The position numbers were made by a program, and so were the translations under genes. A model generated the notes under the pieces. The model was not told where the DNA came from. It made no database searches and worked only from the letters and a program-made list of their open reading frames with translations. Below, one piece after another: positions 45,884 through 55,239 of a stretch of DNA of 64,000 bases. Positions within the stretch are counted from its first letter, which is position 1; every line of letters starts with the position of its first letter. The stretch lies in contig NZ_CP029347.1 of assembly GCF_003143555.1 (NCBI RefSeq), positions 1,922,001 to 1,986,000 on the forward strand, written 5' to 3'. Origin of the DNA: Saliniradius amylolyticus. Its GTDB lineage: Bacteria > Pseudomonadota > Gammaproteobacteria > Enterobacterales > Alteromonadaceae.

Positions 45884-47702
45884 GAACCTCACTCCTCTTA
45901 TTGACAGAAAAATCATCTTGGAGAACCGCCTCGTTCGCCACCCCAAACTTTAGTAACAGCTCACGGACCTCAATCATCATGGCCTCAGGTCCGCACAAGT
46001 AAAACTCCGTATCCATAGCACCGTGCTCTTGCAGATAACGCTCCAGTGGTCCCTGAACATAGCCTGTCTCTCCACGCCAGTGTTCACTTGCTCGGGAAAG
46101 CACGGGCCGATAGTCAAACCAGCCGGATGAGTCAGACAACGTTTGTAATTCGGCTTTACAGGCCAAGTCCAACTCAGAACGTGCGCCATAGAAGAACACC
46201 GCCGGGGGTGGCGCTGACTGGCTAGCCAGTGACATGATCATGGCGTACAAAGGCGATATGCCCGAGCCGCCGCCCACAAACACCTTCTTCTTGCGTGAGC
46301 CCTCAGGCATTAAAAACTCACTGACCGGCTCAGACACTTTGACTTCATCGCCAGGACGAAGACTGCCAAGATAACCGGAGCCAACGCCCGAAGGCTGCTG
46401 CCAACGAACAAAGAAGGTCAAACGGTGACGCTGGGGATCGTAATTTGCGATGGAGTAGTGGCGCACCGCAGCCGCTCTTTTTACCACTTGCCCATTTTGG
46501 TCTTGCCAGTACCTGGCAAACTTTTCCGGAATATCATCAGGGTAGCTGTTATGCATGCCTTCGGGGATAAAAAACGGCATGTGTGCACCAGGGGCAAGCG
46601 ACAGACAGGGTTCTTCATTCAGATAGAAGCTCAGGCGCTTGATAAACGGCGTCACAAATTCTGTATCAACCAGGGTCATTGTATGCTCTGCCCCTGATGA
46701 TATCCGGTCAATCTCAACGCCATCGACCTCCCGGCACTTGTGCTGACAAGCAAGCCGAGTTCCAGACTCAATATCCTCATCAGAAAGCAGCGCACGCTCT
46801 GCTGCTGTCACTCCCACTTCAGACGACAGGCCCACTCGGCAAAGGCCACAACTGCCTCCTCCACCACACGATGACGGCAATGCGATATGTTGACCGGCCA
46901 AACCATCGTGGAGGGTGTCTGCATCATTAAAGGGCCCGGTGTTAAGCAAGCTGCCACCCGGACCAAGTACAGTCAGGGAGCGGCTTTCTCGCTGCCATGG
47001 AAACGTGAAACCCAGATTACGTAAGCGCTCCACCAGCCAAATCACACCGCTTACCGCCAGTAATAACGTACTGAGCGCCACAATGATGATCAGCGAATGG
47101 TTAAATCCCCCGGTGTCGGTGTAATCCATAAAATGCAGCATCAGCATAAAGTCCCACAGACGACTGTCGTCATTCATATGCTTGATCACCCGCCCATTTG
47201 CCGGATTGACGTAAATGGCCGTACCCGCGTCATCGTCCATGATGACTTGCCACACCGGATTCTGGTTACCGGGAAGATCATCAACCGGCGGAGTGAGTCG
47301 GCGCGCCTGCTCCATCTCTGCCGTTCCTGTGTACGAGGCCAGCGCAATGTCGGTCAACTGCCGATCGGACAAGCTCACCCTGAGACCAGTGGTCGCACTG
47401 TACAAACTGGATTGTTGTCGCTGCCTGGCATGGGGCTGACTTTGATGAATCGCCTGATAATAAGGCTGGCTGTGAATCCAATGCAGCTTTATCTGCTCAA
47501 CCCGGTTTACAGGTAACTGCGAGACAGGCACTAATGAGAGCACCGGCCGTACGGTTTCTGTATCCACAGACTGTCTTAATGCATTACCGCTAGCCGCCTG
47601 ATGATCGGCCAGGTTAAAATACAGCCCCGTTCCCAGCCAGATCAGCAGCTGCACGCCCACCAGCAAAGACAGCCACTTATGCAGGGGTTTGATCCAGTTC
47701 AT
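45876..47702 (-). CDS. PepSY membrane protein fused to an NqrF-like 2Fe-2S/FAD reductase
   Basis: A 608-residue protein. The N-terminal third is a PepSY-TM type membrane domain (helices near 12-28 and 203-224). It is followed by a plant-type 2Fe-2S domain (Cys279, Cys285, Cys288, Cys319), an FAD-binding motif RHYSIANYD and an NAD-binding segment GGGSGISPLYAMI, as in NqrF. The domain order suggests electrons pass from NADH through flavin and iron-sulfur to the membrane part. In a copper cluster a cupric or metal reductase is likely, but this is inference. The ATG at 47702 overlaps the preceding PepSY gene by 4 bp. Confidence 0.88.
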   Translation of the reverse strand: MNWIKPLHKWLSLLVGVQLLIWLGTGLYFNLADHQAASGNALRQSVDTETVRPVLSLVPVSQLPVNRVEQIKLHWIHSQPYYQAIHQSQPHARQRQQSSLYSATTGLRVSLSDRQLTDIALASYTGTAEMEQARRLTPPVDDLPGNQNPVWQVIMDDDAGTAIYVNPANGRVIKHMNDDSRLWDFMLMLHFMDYTDTGGFNHSLIIIVALSTLLLAVSGVIWLVERLRNLGFTFPWQRESRSLTVLGPGGSLLNTGPFNDADTLHDGLAGQHIALPSSCGGGGSCGLCRVGLSSEVGVTAAERALLSDEDIESGTRLACQHKCREVDGVEIDRISSGAEHTMTLVDTEFVTPFIKRLSFYLNEEPCLSLAPGAHMPFFIPEGMHNSYPDDIPEKFARYWQDQNGQVVKRAAAVRHYSIANYDPQRHRLTFFVRWQQPSGVGSGYLGSLRPGDEVKVSEPVSEFLMPEGSRKKKVFVGGGSGISPLYAMIMSLASQSAPPPAVFFYGARSELDLACKAELQTLSDSSGWFDYRPVLSRASEHWRGETGYVQGPLERYLQEHGAMDTEFYLCGPEAMMIEVRELLLKFGVANEAVLQDDFSVNKRSEVHE

Positions 47703-48403
47703 AAGGCCTGCCCCTGTGCCCGAAACACACGATAGACGGTTAATACCGCCCCTGCCAATGCCGATAGCACACCCAGTAATGCCATCACCATCAAAAAGCC
47801 GTTCGCCACATTGGCGCCATCGTCGTAGTCCATAATGTGAAACCGCCACATCCAGTCAAATAAGCGCCAGAAAGCGTGGCGTCGGGTCACTACCTCACCC
47901 GTATCCTGACTGATGTATAACGTAGGCGCATCAAAGGCATCAAAACGTACCTGCCAGGCCGGTAAGTGTCTTGATGACAATTCCATTGGCCCTTTCTCGG
48001 AATGCAACGTCAGCGACTCAATCGGCAGAGCACGGACGAGTGCATCCCTGGCGATAGCTTTTGCCTGTGCCCGGTCAATCGGCATGGCCACCTCGCCGGT
48101 AACGCCATTCACCAACCACTGCCTGCGCTCGCTTGAAGTGCGGACAAACTGATAATGGGGCTGGCCAAACCGATGAACCAGGGTAACATCACGGGCGTCA
48201 TCAAATCGTGTCAGCAGTTCGTTGATCGAATACTTCGCCTCAGCCGGCTCGAGCTGCGCTTTGGGTTTGTCCGTCAGGGCTTCGCCATGAATAAAGTGAA
48301 TATCCATACTCACCATATACAGTCCGGTCATTGCCCAGATTAGAAACTGCGCACCGACGATGATCATCAGGCGCCTATGCCAGCGACGTGCCAACCGGAT
48401 CAC
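47699..48403 (-). CDS. PepSY-associated membrane protein
   Basis: A 234-residue protein with an N-terminal and a C-terminal membrane helix and two PepSY-like segments (about 55-100 and 140-170), related to the N-terminal part of the next gene. It overlaps both cusA and the reductase gene by 4 bp, so it is probably the partner of the reductase in the membrane. Function is not known. Confidence 0.82.
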   Translation of the reverse strand: MIRLARRWHRRLMIIVGAQFLIWAMTGLYMVSMDIHFIHGEALTDKPKAQLEPAEAKYSINELLTRFDDARDVTLVHRFGQPHYQFVRTSSERRQWLVNGVTGEVAMPIDRAQAKAIARDALVRALPIESLTLHSEKGPMELSSRHLPAWQVRFDAFDAPTLYISQDTGEVVTRRHAFWRLFDWMWRFHIMDYDDGANVANGFLMVMALLGVLSALAGAVLTVYRVFRAQGQAL

Positions 48404-51400
48404 GATGCGCTCTCCGGTTTACTGACAACAGTTGGCAGACGCAGCAGATAATAAATCGCCGGGAACACCAACAAGGTCAGCACCATAGCACTGGCCATAC
48501 CTCCCACCATAGGGGCCGCAATGCGGCTCATGATTTCCGACCCTGTGCCTGAGCCAAGCAGCACCGGCAACAGGCCGATAATGATCGAGATAGACGTCAT
48601 CATCACCGGTCGTATACGCAGCCCTGCACCGGTCATGACCGCGTGTTTAAGATCCGCCTGGTTGGGCGTCCTGTTCTGTTCAGTGCAGCGCTCAAGCATG
48701 GCATCGTAGGCCTGATTCAGATACACCAGCATAATAACGCCCACTTCCACGGCCACCCCGGCCAGCGCGATAAAGCCGACCCCTACGGCCACCGAGTAAT
48801 TGAAGCCCATCAGGTACATCAGCCAGATACTGCCCACCATCGCCAAGGGCAATGTGCCTAAGACGATGGCAACCTCGGCAAAACGACGGAAGTTCAGATA
48901 CAGCAGCACCACAATGATCGCCAGGGTCAGTGGTACCACATAGGTCAGTTTTTCCTTGGCCCGCTGCATGTATTCATACTGTCCCGACCAATTGATCGAA
49001 TACCCGGGTGGCAATGTCAGCTTCTCCGATACCACCTGCTGCGCACGAGTCACATAGGAGCCCACATCCACATCGGCAATATCAACATACACCCAGCCGT
49101 TAATACGGGCATTTTCACTCTTGATTCCCGGCGGTCCATCATCCACATAAACCTCTGCCACATCGGCAAGCGCAATGCGGTGACCCTGCGGGGTGACAAT
49201 AGGCAGTCTCGCCAGCTTTTCCGGTGAATCCCGATAGTCCTGTGGGTAACGCAGGTTCACAGGATAACGCTCCTGTCCTTCGACACTCTGGGTGACATTC
49301 ATGCCGCCAATGGCGGTGGCCACCACTTGCTGAACATCAGCGATATTCAGGCCATGGCGGGCGGCCCGCTGGCGATCGATATCCACTCGCAGGTAACGGC
49401 CACCGGCCACGCGTTCCGAATACACTGAGGCGGTGCCCGGGATATCACTGATAACGGTTTCAAGCTGCTGCCCTAACTCCTGAATCACCCCCAGGTCAGG
49501 TCCGGCTACCTTAATGCCCACCGGCGTTTTAATGCCCGTAGCCAGCATATCGATGCGCGTTTTAATCGGCATTACCCAGGCGTTAGTGAGCCCGGGAAAT
49601 TTGACCAGGTTATCCAGCTCCTGTTTGAGTTTCTCCGTCGTCATCCCCTCACGCCACTGGCTGCGGGGCTTAAGCTGGATAAAGGTTTCGATCATGGTCA
49701 GTGGTGCGGGGTCGGTGGCCGTTTCGGCCCGCCCTACCTTGCCAAACACCGTCTCCACCTCAGGGACGGTTTTGATCAACTTATCGGTTTGTTGCAACAG
49801 TTCTCTGGCCTTACCAATGGAAATGCCCGGATAGGTCGTTGGCATATACATCAAGTCCCCTTCATCCAGCGGCGGCATAAACTCACTACCAATCTTATTC
49901 ACCGGCCAGAATCCGATTAGGGTCACCAGCACCGCCAGCAGCACAGTCGTTTTCGGATAACCCAGCGCCAGCTTCAGCACCGGCCGGTACAGCGCCGTCA
50001 ATCCTTTGTTTAATGGGTTTTTTTGCTCAGGCAGTACTTTGCCTCGCACAAAATAGCCCATCAACACAGGCACCAGTGTCACCGCCAAAGCGGCTGCAGC
50101 GGCCATAGCGTAAGTTTTGGTATAAGCCAGCGGCGCAAACATCCGTCCTTCCTGCGCCTCCAGTGTAAATACCGGCAAGAAAGACACAGTGATGATCAAT
50201 AGCGAGAAAAACAGCGCCGGACCGACTTCAGACGCCGAACGAGCCACCACCTGCCAGCGGTTGTCGGCCGTCAGTGGTGTTTTCTCCATATGTTTGTGCA
50301 AATTCTCGATCATTACAATGGCGCCATCGATCATGGCTCCAATAGCAATGGCGATGCCGCCGAGCGACATGATATTGGCGTTAATACCTTGCAGGTACAT
50401 GACGATAAAGGCCGCCAGAATCCCCACTGGCAGGCTGATGATAGCCACCAATGACGAACGCACATGAAATAAAAACGCGACACACACCAGGGCCACAATG
50501 GCAAATTCCTCCGCAAGCTTCTGCCACAAATGATTGACGGCATCATCAATCAGACCGGAGCGGTCATAGACGGTGACAACTTCTACACCTTCAGGCAGCC
50601 CTTGTTGTAATTGCTCGAGTTTGTCTTTGACCCCATCAATGGTTTTCTGGGCATTTTCACCAAAACGCATCACCACCACACCGCCGACCGTCTCACCCTC
50701 GCCATTCAGCTCGGCGATGCCGCGGCGCATTTGCGGCCCCAGATTCACCCGTGCCACATCACCAATGGTGAGCGGTGTGCCCTGGTCGTTCATCCCCAGT
50801 GGGATCTGCTCAATATCGTCAATGCCTTGAATATAACCAGACGCCGTGACCATATATTCAGCCTCGGCCATCTCTACCACAGACGCCCCGGTTTCCTGAT
50901 TACCGCGCTTGAGTGCCTGTTGAATGTGACTCAGTGGCAGGTTGTAGGCGCGCAGCTTATCCGGGTCGACCTGCACCTGGTACTGCTTGACCATACCGCC
51001 GACCGGTGCCACTTCTGATACCCCGGAGACCGTTTGCAACTCATACTTCAAAAACCAGTCCTGAATGCTTCGCAGCTCGCTGAGGTCATGCTGACCCGTG
51101 CGATCCACCAGCGCATACAGGTACACCCAACCCACCCCGGTGGCATCGGGCCCCAACTGCGGTTTGGCCGTATCGGGCAACGATGGTGCCACCTGACTCA
51201 GGTATTCCAGCACCCGGCTGCGAGCCCAATACAGATCAGTGTCATCATCAAATATCACGTAGACATAGGAGTCACCGAAAAACGAAAAGCCGCGCACAGT
51301 TTGCGCCCCGGGCACCGACAACATGGCCGTGGTCAGCGGGTAGGTAACCTGATCCTGCACCACTTGTGGCGCCTGTCCCGGATAGGAGGTTTTAATGATC

Positions 51401-51540
51401 ACCTGCACATCGGACAAATCGGGAATGGCATCGACCGGCGTATTTTTAACCGCATACAAACCACCGCCGACGAGGATCAGCGTCATGAGCAGAACAAAAA
51501 AGCGGTTATGTACCGACCATCGAATGACCGCCTGAATCAT
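48400..51540 (-). CDS. cusA: Heavy-metal RND efflux pump CusA
   Basis: The 1046-residue trimeric inner membrane pump expels Cu(I)/Ag(I) through CusB and the TolC-type channel. It has 12 membrane helices and two large periplasmic loops. The family marks are SFFGDSYVYVIFDDDTDLYW, AIGAMIDGAIVMIENLHKHM and the proline-rich ending loops. It overlaps its neighbours by 4 bp on each side. Confidence 0.95.
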   Translation of the reverse strand: MIQAVIRWSVHNRFFVLLMTLILVGGGLYAVKNTPVDAIPDLSDVQVIIKTSYPGQAPQVVQDQVTYPLTTAMLSVPGAQTVRGFSFFGDSYVYVIFDDDTDLYWARSRVLEYLSQVAPSLPDTAKPQLGPDATGVGWVYLYALVDRTGQHDLSELRSIQDWFLKYELQTVSGVSEVAPVGGMVKQYQVQVDPDKLRAYNLPLSHIQQALKRGNQETGASVVEMAEAEYMVTASGYIQGIDDIEQIPLGMNDQGTPLTIGDVARVNLGPQMRRGIAELNGEGETVGGVVVMRFGENAQKTIDGVKDKLEQLQQGLPEGVEVVTVYDRSGLIDDAVNHLWQKLAEEFAIVALVCVAFLFHVRSSLVAIISLPVGILAAFIVMYLQGINANIMSLGGIAIAIGAMIDGAIVMIENLHKHMEKTPLTADNRWQVVARSASEVGPALFFSLLIITVSFLPVFTLEAQEGRMFAPLAYTKTYAMAAAAALAVTLVPVLMGYFVRGKVLPEQKNPLNKGLTALYRPVLKLALGYPKTTVLLAVLVTLIGFWPVNKIGSEFMPPLDEGDLMYMPTTYPGISIGKARELLQQTDKLIKTVPEVETVFGKVGRAETATDPAPLTMIETFIQLKPRSQWREGMTTEKLKQELDNLVKFPGLTNAWVMPIKTRIDMLATGIKTPVGIKVAGPDLGVIQELGQQLETVISDIPGTASVYSERVAGGRYLRVDIDRQRAARHGLNIADVQQVVATAIGGMNVTQSVEGQERYPVNLRYPQDYRDSPEKLARLPIVTPQGHRIALADVAEVYVDDGPPGIKSENARINGWVYVDIADVDVGSYVTRAQQVVSEKLTLPPGYSINWSGQYEYMQRAKEKLTYVVPLTLAIIVVLLYLNFRRFAEVAIVLGTLPLAMVGSIWLMYLMGFNYSVAVGVGFIALAGVAVEVGVIMLVYLNQAYDAMLERCTEQNRTPNQADLKHAVMTGAGLRIRPVMMTSISIIIGLLPVLLGSGTGSEIMSRIAAPMVGGMASAMVLTLLVFPAIYYLLRLPTVVSKPESAS

Positions 51541-53276
51541 ACATCCTCCTCAGTCATATCGTGGTGCGCATGTTCCCCACCCTTGGCAGACATCGACACA
51601 ATCACAAATTCATCGCGTATCTCAAAGGTGAAAGTAACCTCCTGGCCCACACTGAAAGCAGAGAGGTCGATCGATTCAGCGGCGACAAAGTCCATGGTGG
51701 TGGCAGGTCGGCTCCACTTTTCAATCGGCCCACGGCTGATATTCAGCACACGCGTTTCGGCGTCTATGGTATTAATGGTGCCATCCACTGTGGCGGACGC
51801 GACATCCTGCGAGGCGGACTTCTCGGACATTACGTGAATGGCCGTCATCACATAATCCCCCGAGTCGGTCTTGGTCACTTCAAAGTGGAGGGTCTTGGCC
51901 TGACTCAAGGCATTGATATCCACGCTGTCACCGACGGCAAAATCCATGGTCATGGCAGGCCAGTCCCATGCGTCTGCAGGGCCATGGTCCAGATTGGCAG
52001 TGCGGCTCTGAATGTCCACCGAGTTGACTTCACCTTCCACCCACACAGAATCTGGCTCGGATTGAGGTGACATACGGGTAAAGTCGGAGTTTTTACTGGA
52101 TTCAGAGTCAATCAAAAACTGCGCTGAGGTCACCACGGTATCGCCTTCATTTAAGCCTTCCAGCACTTCCACAGCGTCATCACCCACACGCCCCAGTGTT
52201 ACCGCAATGGATTTAAAGGCCCCGTCACCGAGGGCCAGCACCACTCGTTCCTGCTTACCGGTGCGGATCACGGCTTCTTTGGGCACCAGCAATTCGGGCT
52301 CCGTTACGGCGGTCTGAATACTCACCTGCGCAAACATATTGGGCCTCAGGGTATTATCCGGATTCTCAAACTTCAGTCGGACCCGTAGTGTGCGAGTCGT
52401 CGCATTGAGACTCGGGTAGACGTAATCCACCGAGCCTTGCCATTCTCGCCCCGGCAGGTAGTCCAGCGTCATGGTTACAGGCAGGCCAGGTTGAATGCTG
52501 CCTGCGTCACGCTCAAACACTTCGGCCTCGACCCAAACCGAGTCTAACTGACCGATACTCATCAGCGTGGTGCCGGGTTTAACATAAAAACCCTCACGAA
52601 TGTTAAGCCCATCAACCACACCAGACTGCGGGGCGTAGAAGGTGATGGAATGTTGCACCTGACGAGACTGTTCCAGTCGATCAATAAAAGGAGCGGACAT
52701 CTGCAATGCACTTAACCGCTCTCTTGCCGCCCCAATCAAGGCCTGGTTGCCTCGCTTCAAGGCGATCAGAAGCTCTTCCTGGGCATTAACCAGTTGCGGC
52801 GAATACAGGGTATACACGGGCTGACCTTGCTCGACCGGATCCCCCGCGGCCTTGACGTATAACGTCTCTATCCAGCCTTCGACTCGCGGATGAAGATGCA
52901 CCAGCCGGTCTTCATCGTATTGCACGTAGCCCACGGTTTTAATGGTGTTGTCGATGATTCCGCGTTTAACGGTGCCGGTTCTCACACCCAGATTATTTTG
53001 CACATGAGGCTCAATGGTGACCGTGCCCGGCCCATGTTTATCGGCGCTGCTGTCTTCCTCATACACGGGTACCAAGTCCATTCCCATTGGGGATTTACCG
53101 GGCTCATCACGACGGTAGTTCGAGTCCATGGGAGCCACCCAATACAAGGGCTCTTTCTCGCCCCCCTGACTCCCTTTCCCCGAGTCCGATGACGACGGCC
53201 AGAAAACGCTGCCAGCAACCGCACCGACACTCAGCCCAATCAATAGTGTGAGTAATGTTTTTGATGAGTCTTTCAC
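51537..53276 (-). CDS. cusB: CusB-type efflux adaptor with two C-terminal CusF domains
   Basis: A 579-residue periplasmic adaptor. It has an N-terminal anchor (about 8-25), a heavy-metal-binding motif near YWVAPMDSNYRRD (45-56), and the coiled hairpin and barrel of RND adaptors. Two copies of a CusF copper-chaperone fold follow (about 411-485 and 496-566). The first has the Cu(I) ligands His431, Trp439, Met442 and Met444. The second has Arg515, Arg523 and Thr526 in those places and keeps only Met528. Confidence 0.93.
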   Translation of the reverse strand: MKDSSKTLLTLLIGLSVGAVAGSVFWPSSSDSGKGSQGGEKEPLYWVAPMDSNYRRDEPGKSPMGMDLVPVYEEDSSADKHGPGTVTIEPHVQNNLGVRTGTVKRGIIDNTIKTVGYVQYDEDRLVHLHPRVEGWIETLYVKAAGDPVEQGQPVYTLYSPQLVNAQEELLIALKRGNQALIGAARERLSALQMSAPFIDRLEQSRQVQHSITFYAPQSGVVDGLNIREGFYVKPGTTLMSIGQLDSVWVEAEVFERDAGSIQPGLPVTMTLDYLPGREWQGSVDYVYPSLNATTRTLRVRLKFENPDNTLRPNMFAQVSIQTAVTEPELLVPKEAVIRTGKQERVVLALGDGAFKSIAVTLGRVGDDAVEVLEGLNEGDTVVTSAQFLIDSESSKNSDFTRMSPQSEPDSVWVEGEVNSVDIQSRTANLDHGPADAWDWPAMTMDFAVGDSVDINALSQAKTLHFEVTKTDSGDYVMTAIHVMSEKSASQDVASATVDGTINTIDAETRVLNISRGPIEKWSRPATTMDFVAAESIDLSAFSVGQEVTFTFEIRDEFVIVSMSAKGGEHAHHDMTEEDV

Positions 53277-54565
53277 AGTCTACCTCCTGCCGATGCATCC
53301 CGGGCATCGGTCAGATAATAATTCAGTCTTGAAATGGCTTTTTGAATCTCGACATCGATGCTCAAGGCAGTGATTCGCGCATTCAGTTCAGCAATCCGAG
53401 CCCGCACCACTTCGGCAAAATCACCATCGTCATTGGTGTAAGCGGTCAGCGCAGCCTCCGCCTGATCATGCATCTGAGTCAGCAACTGGGATTTATACAA
53501 CGCCCGACGCTGTTGTAGACGCTTCAGCGTCTGCTTCTCTTTTTTTGCTGCCGCCACCAGCGATTGTATTTGCAAGCGGTATTCGGTTTTTATTGCTTCC
53601 GACTCCGCTACCGCAGCCGACATCTGTTGATCCTGACGCCGCTCGGTAAACAGGGGCAAGTCCACCGACACCCCCACCGAGAAAAAATCAGCCCGCTCCA
53701 TGCCGTTGGGCGCATCCTGACGGTGGCCATAACTGGCATTAACCGACCATTGAGGTTCATAGGACTGCTCGGCGATCGCCACATCCGTTTGCGCCACCTG
53801 CTGGGACACCTGCAAGCGCAATGCCGATGGATGACCACTCACCCATTGAGGCCAATTTTGTTGAGTCTGCGTAAGAATCGCTGGTTGACTCACACTCATT
53901 ACAGGCAAGGCTTGTGTTATCTCTACGGGGTCGGTATTGAGCCACTCAGATAACGCAGCAACCGCGGTTTCGTAAGATTGGCGCTGGACCGTCAGCCTGT
54001 CTTCCAACTGCACCAGCTCCAACTGGGCGCGGATAACATCCTGTTGTCGCATTTTACCAGCTGTGCTGGCATAACCGGCGCTGGCCACATCTACCAATTG
54101 CTGAAACAAACTTTGGTCAGTCTCAATCAACTGAATGGTTTGCTGAGCTTGGTAGGCCGTGAGCCAAAGCTGGGAAACCTTAAGCGCAACACTGGCCTTA
54201 CGCTCAGCACGCATAAAGGGGTGCTCACTGGCTTTGTCTGCAAGTTTTTGCTGCTTAAGAGCTCGGCTGTTGCCTCGCGGAAACATCTGCATTAGCCCGA
54301 CACTCACCTGGGTCATTGGCTCCTGATCCAACGCAAAAGTATCGGTTGGAATATTTTTTAACCCCATCGTTGCCACGGGATCGGGCAGCTCTCCTGCAGC
54401 CATGCTGCGCGCCCTGAGAGCGCTCTGTTGGTGACGACTGCGCTTAAGCCACAGGTCTTGTGCCTGGGCTTGCTCGATTGCCTGCGCTAATGTTAATGGC
54501 GCGCCATGCAGCGGCATTGCACAGACCATCATTGCTGTGGCGCATAACCAATGTATCCGAATCAT
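53273..54565 (-). CDS. cusC: TolC-family outer membrane channel (CusC-like)
   Basis: A 430-residue protein with a signal peptide (about 1-21, ending LHG-AP) and the paired TolC repeats: AIEQAQAQDLWLKRSRHQQSA in the first half and RRQDQQMSAAVAESEAI in the second. It forms the exit duct of the Cus pump. It overlaps cusB by 4 bp. No lipobox is seen. Confidence 0.88.
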   Translation of the reverse strand: MIRIHWLCATAMMVCAMPLHGAPLTLAQAIEQAQAQDLWLKRSRHQQSALRARSMAAGELPDPVATMGLKNIPTDTFALDQEPMTQVSVGLMQMFPRGNSRALKQQKLADKASEHPFMRAERKASVALKVSQLWLTAYQAQQTIQLIETDQSLFQQLVDVASAGYASTAGKMRQQDVIRAQLELVQLEDRLTVQRQSYETAVAALSEWLNTDPVEITQALPVMSVSQPAILTQTQQNWPQWVSGHPSALRLQVSQQVAQTDVAIAEQSYEPQWSVNASYGHRQDAPNGMERADFFSVGVSVDLPLFTERRQDQQMSAAVAESEAIKTEYRLQIQSLVAAAKKEKQTLKRLQQRRALYKSQLLTQMHDQAEAALTAYTNDDGDFAEVVRARIAELNARITALSIDVEIQKAISRLNYYLTDARDASAGGRL

Positions 54566-54661
54566 AGTGACTCACCTGATAAAGAATGTGATGTTTGCCA
54601 GTCGGTTATTTACTGACTCTTAAGATACGCCCGGGCAAAAAATGGACGCACTATCCCTATA

Positions 54662-55003
54662 TCAGGCGAAAATCGGTGGGCGGAACAAAGAGCGGGCAGG
54701 ACTCAACGGGGGTTCGGTGATGCCTGCTTCAATACGGGTCGATGCTGAGAGAGGTACAGCTCGCCATTGATAAGTCATAACACCAGAGTGGCTACCACAC
54801 AGTTCCTGAGGGCACTGCTCATCGTCATTACAGCAGGGATGCTGTGTACTGGTACTATCCGTACCCATATCATGATGCATCACGCTCATTTGGGAATCAC
54901 CCGAAGCAATAACATGCTCCTCTTCGCAGGCCATAGCGACAAAGGCCAAAGACTGGCAAATCAAAGCCAGCATCAATAGCAGTGTCGAAAATTGCCGCGT
55001 CAT
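54662..55003 (-). CDS. Hypothetical secreted cysteine- and histidine-rich protein
   Basis: A 113-residue protein with a signal peptide (MTRQFSTLLLMLALICQSLA) and a Cys/His/Met-rich mature part (MHHDMG, QHPCCNDDEQCPQELCGSHS). It is the first gene of the copper cluster, 96 bp before the channel gene. Metal binding is plausible from composition, but no family is recognised. Confidence 0.65.
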   Translation of the reverse strand: MTRQFSTLLLMLALICQSLAFVAMACEEEHVIASGDSQMSVMHHDMGTDSTSTQHPCCNDDEQCPQELCGSHSGVMTYQWRAVPLSASTRIEAGITEPPLSPARSLFRPPIFA

Positions 55004-55110
55004 AAATCTTCCCAAGCAAAGAAAACACAGAAAAACTAATGGTTTTTTCGTCAGAAGTAAAGTCAGAACCGGAGTCAATGATTCATATTAAGCCGTTCAC
55101 GCACCATTTC

Positions 55111-55124
55111 GGCGCACTTGCGCC
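55111..55124. promoter_or_regulatory. Palindrome in the copper cluster-LysR divergent region
   Basis: GGCGCA and TGCGCC arms around CT lie in the 236-bp gap between the copper cluster and the LysR gene. No CueR- or CusR-type box is obvious. A role as operator is only a possibility. Confidence 0.3.
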
Positions 55125-55239
55125 ATTGTAGTGAGATGGTCATGCCTCAGGTAGCGCCTCAGTCCCAATAAAACCGTGCAGATAAAAGGTGGCCTGGCAT
55201 TTGCAAAAGTGCTGCGTTTAACAGGGAACGGATTTGACT

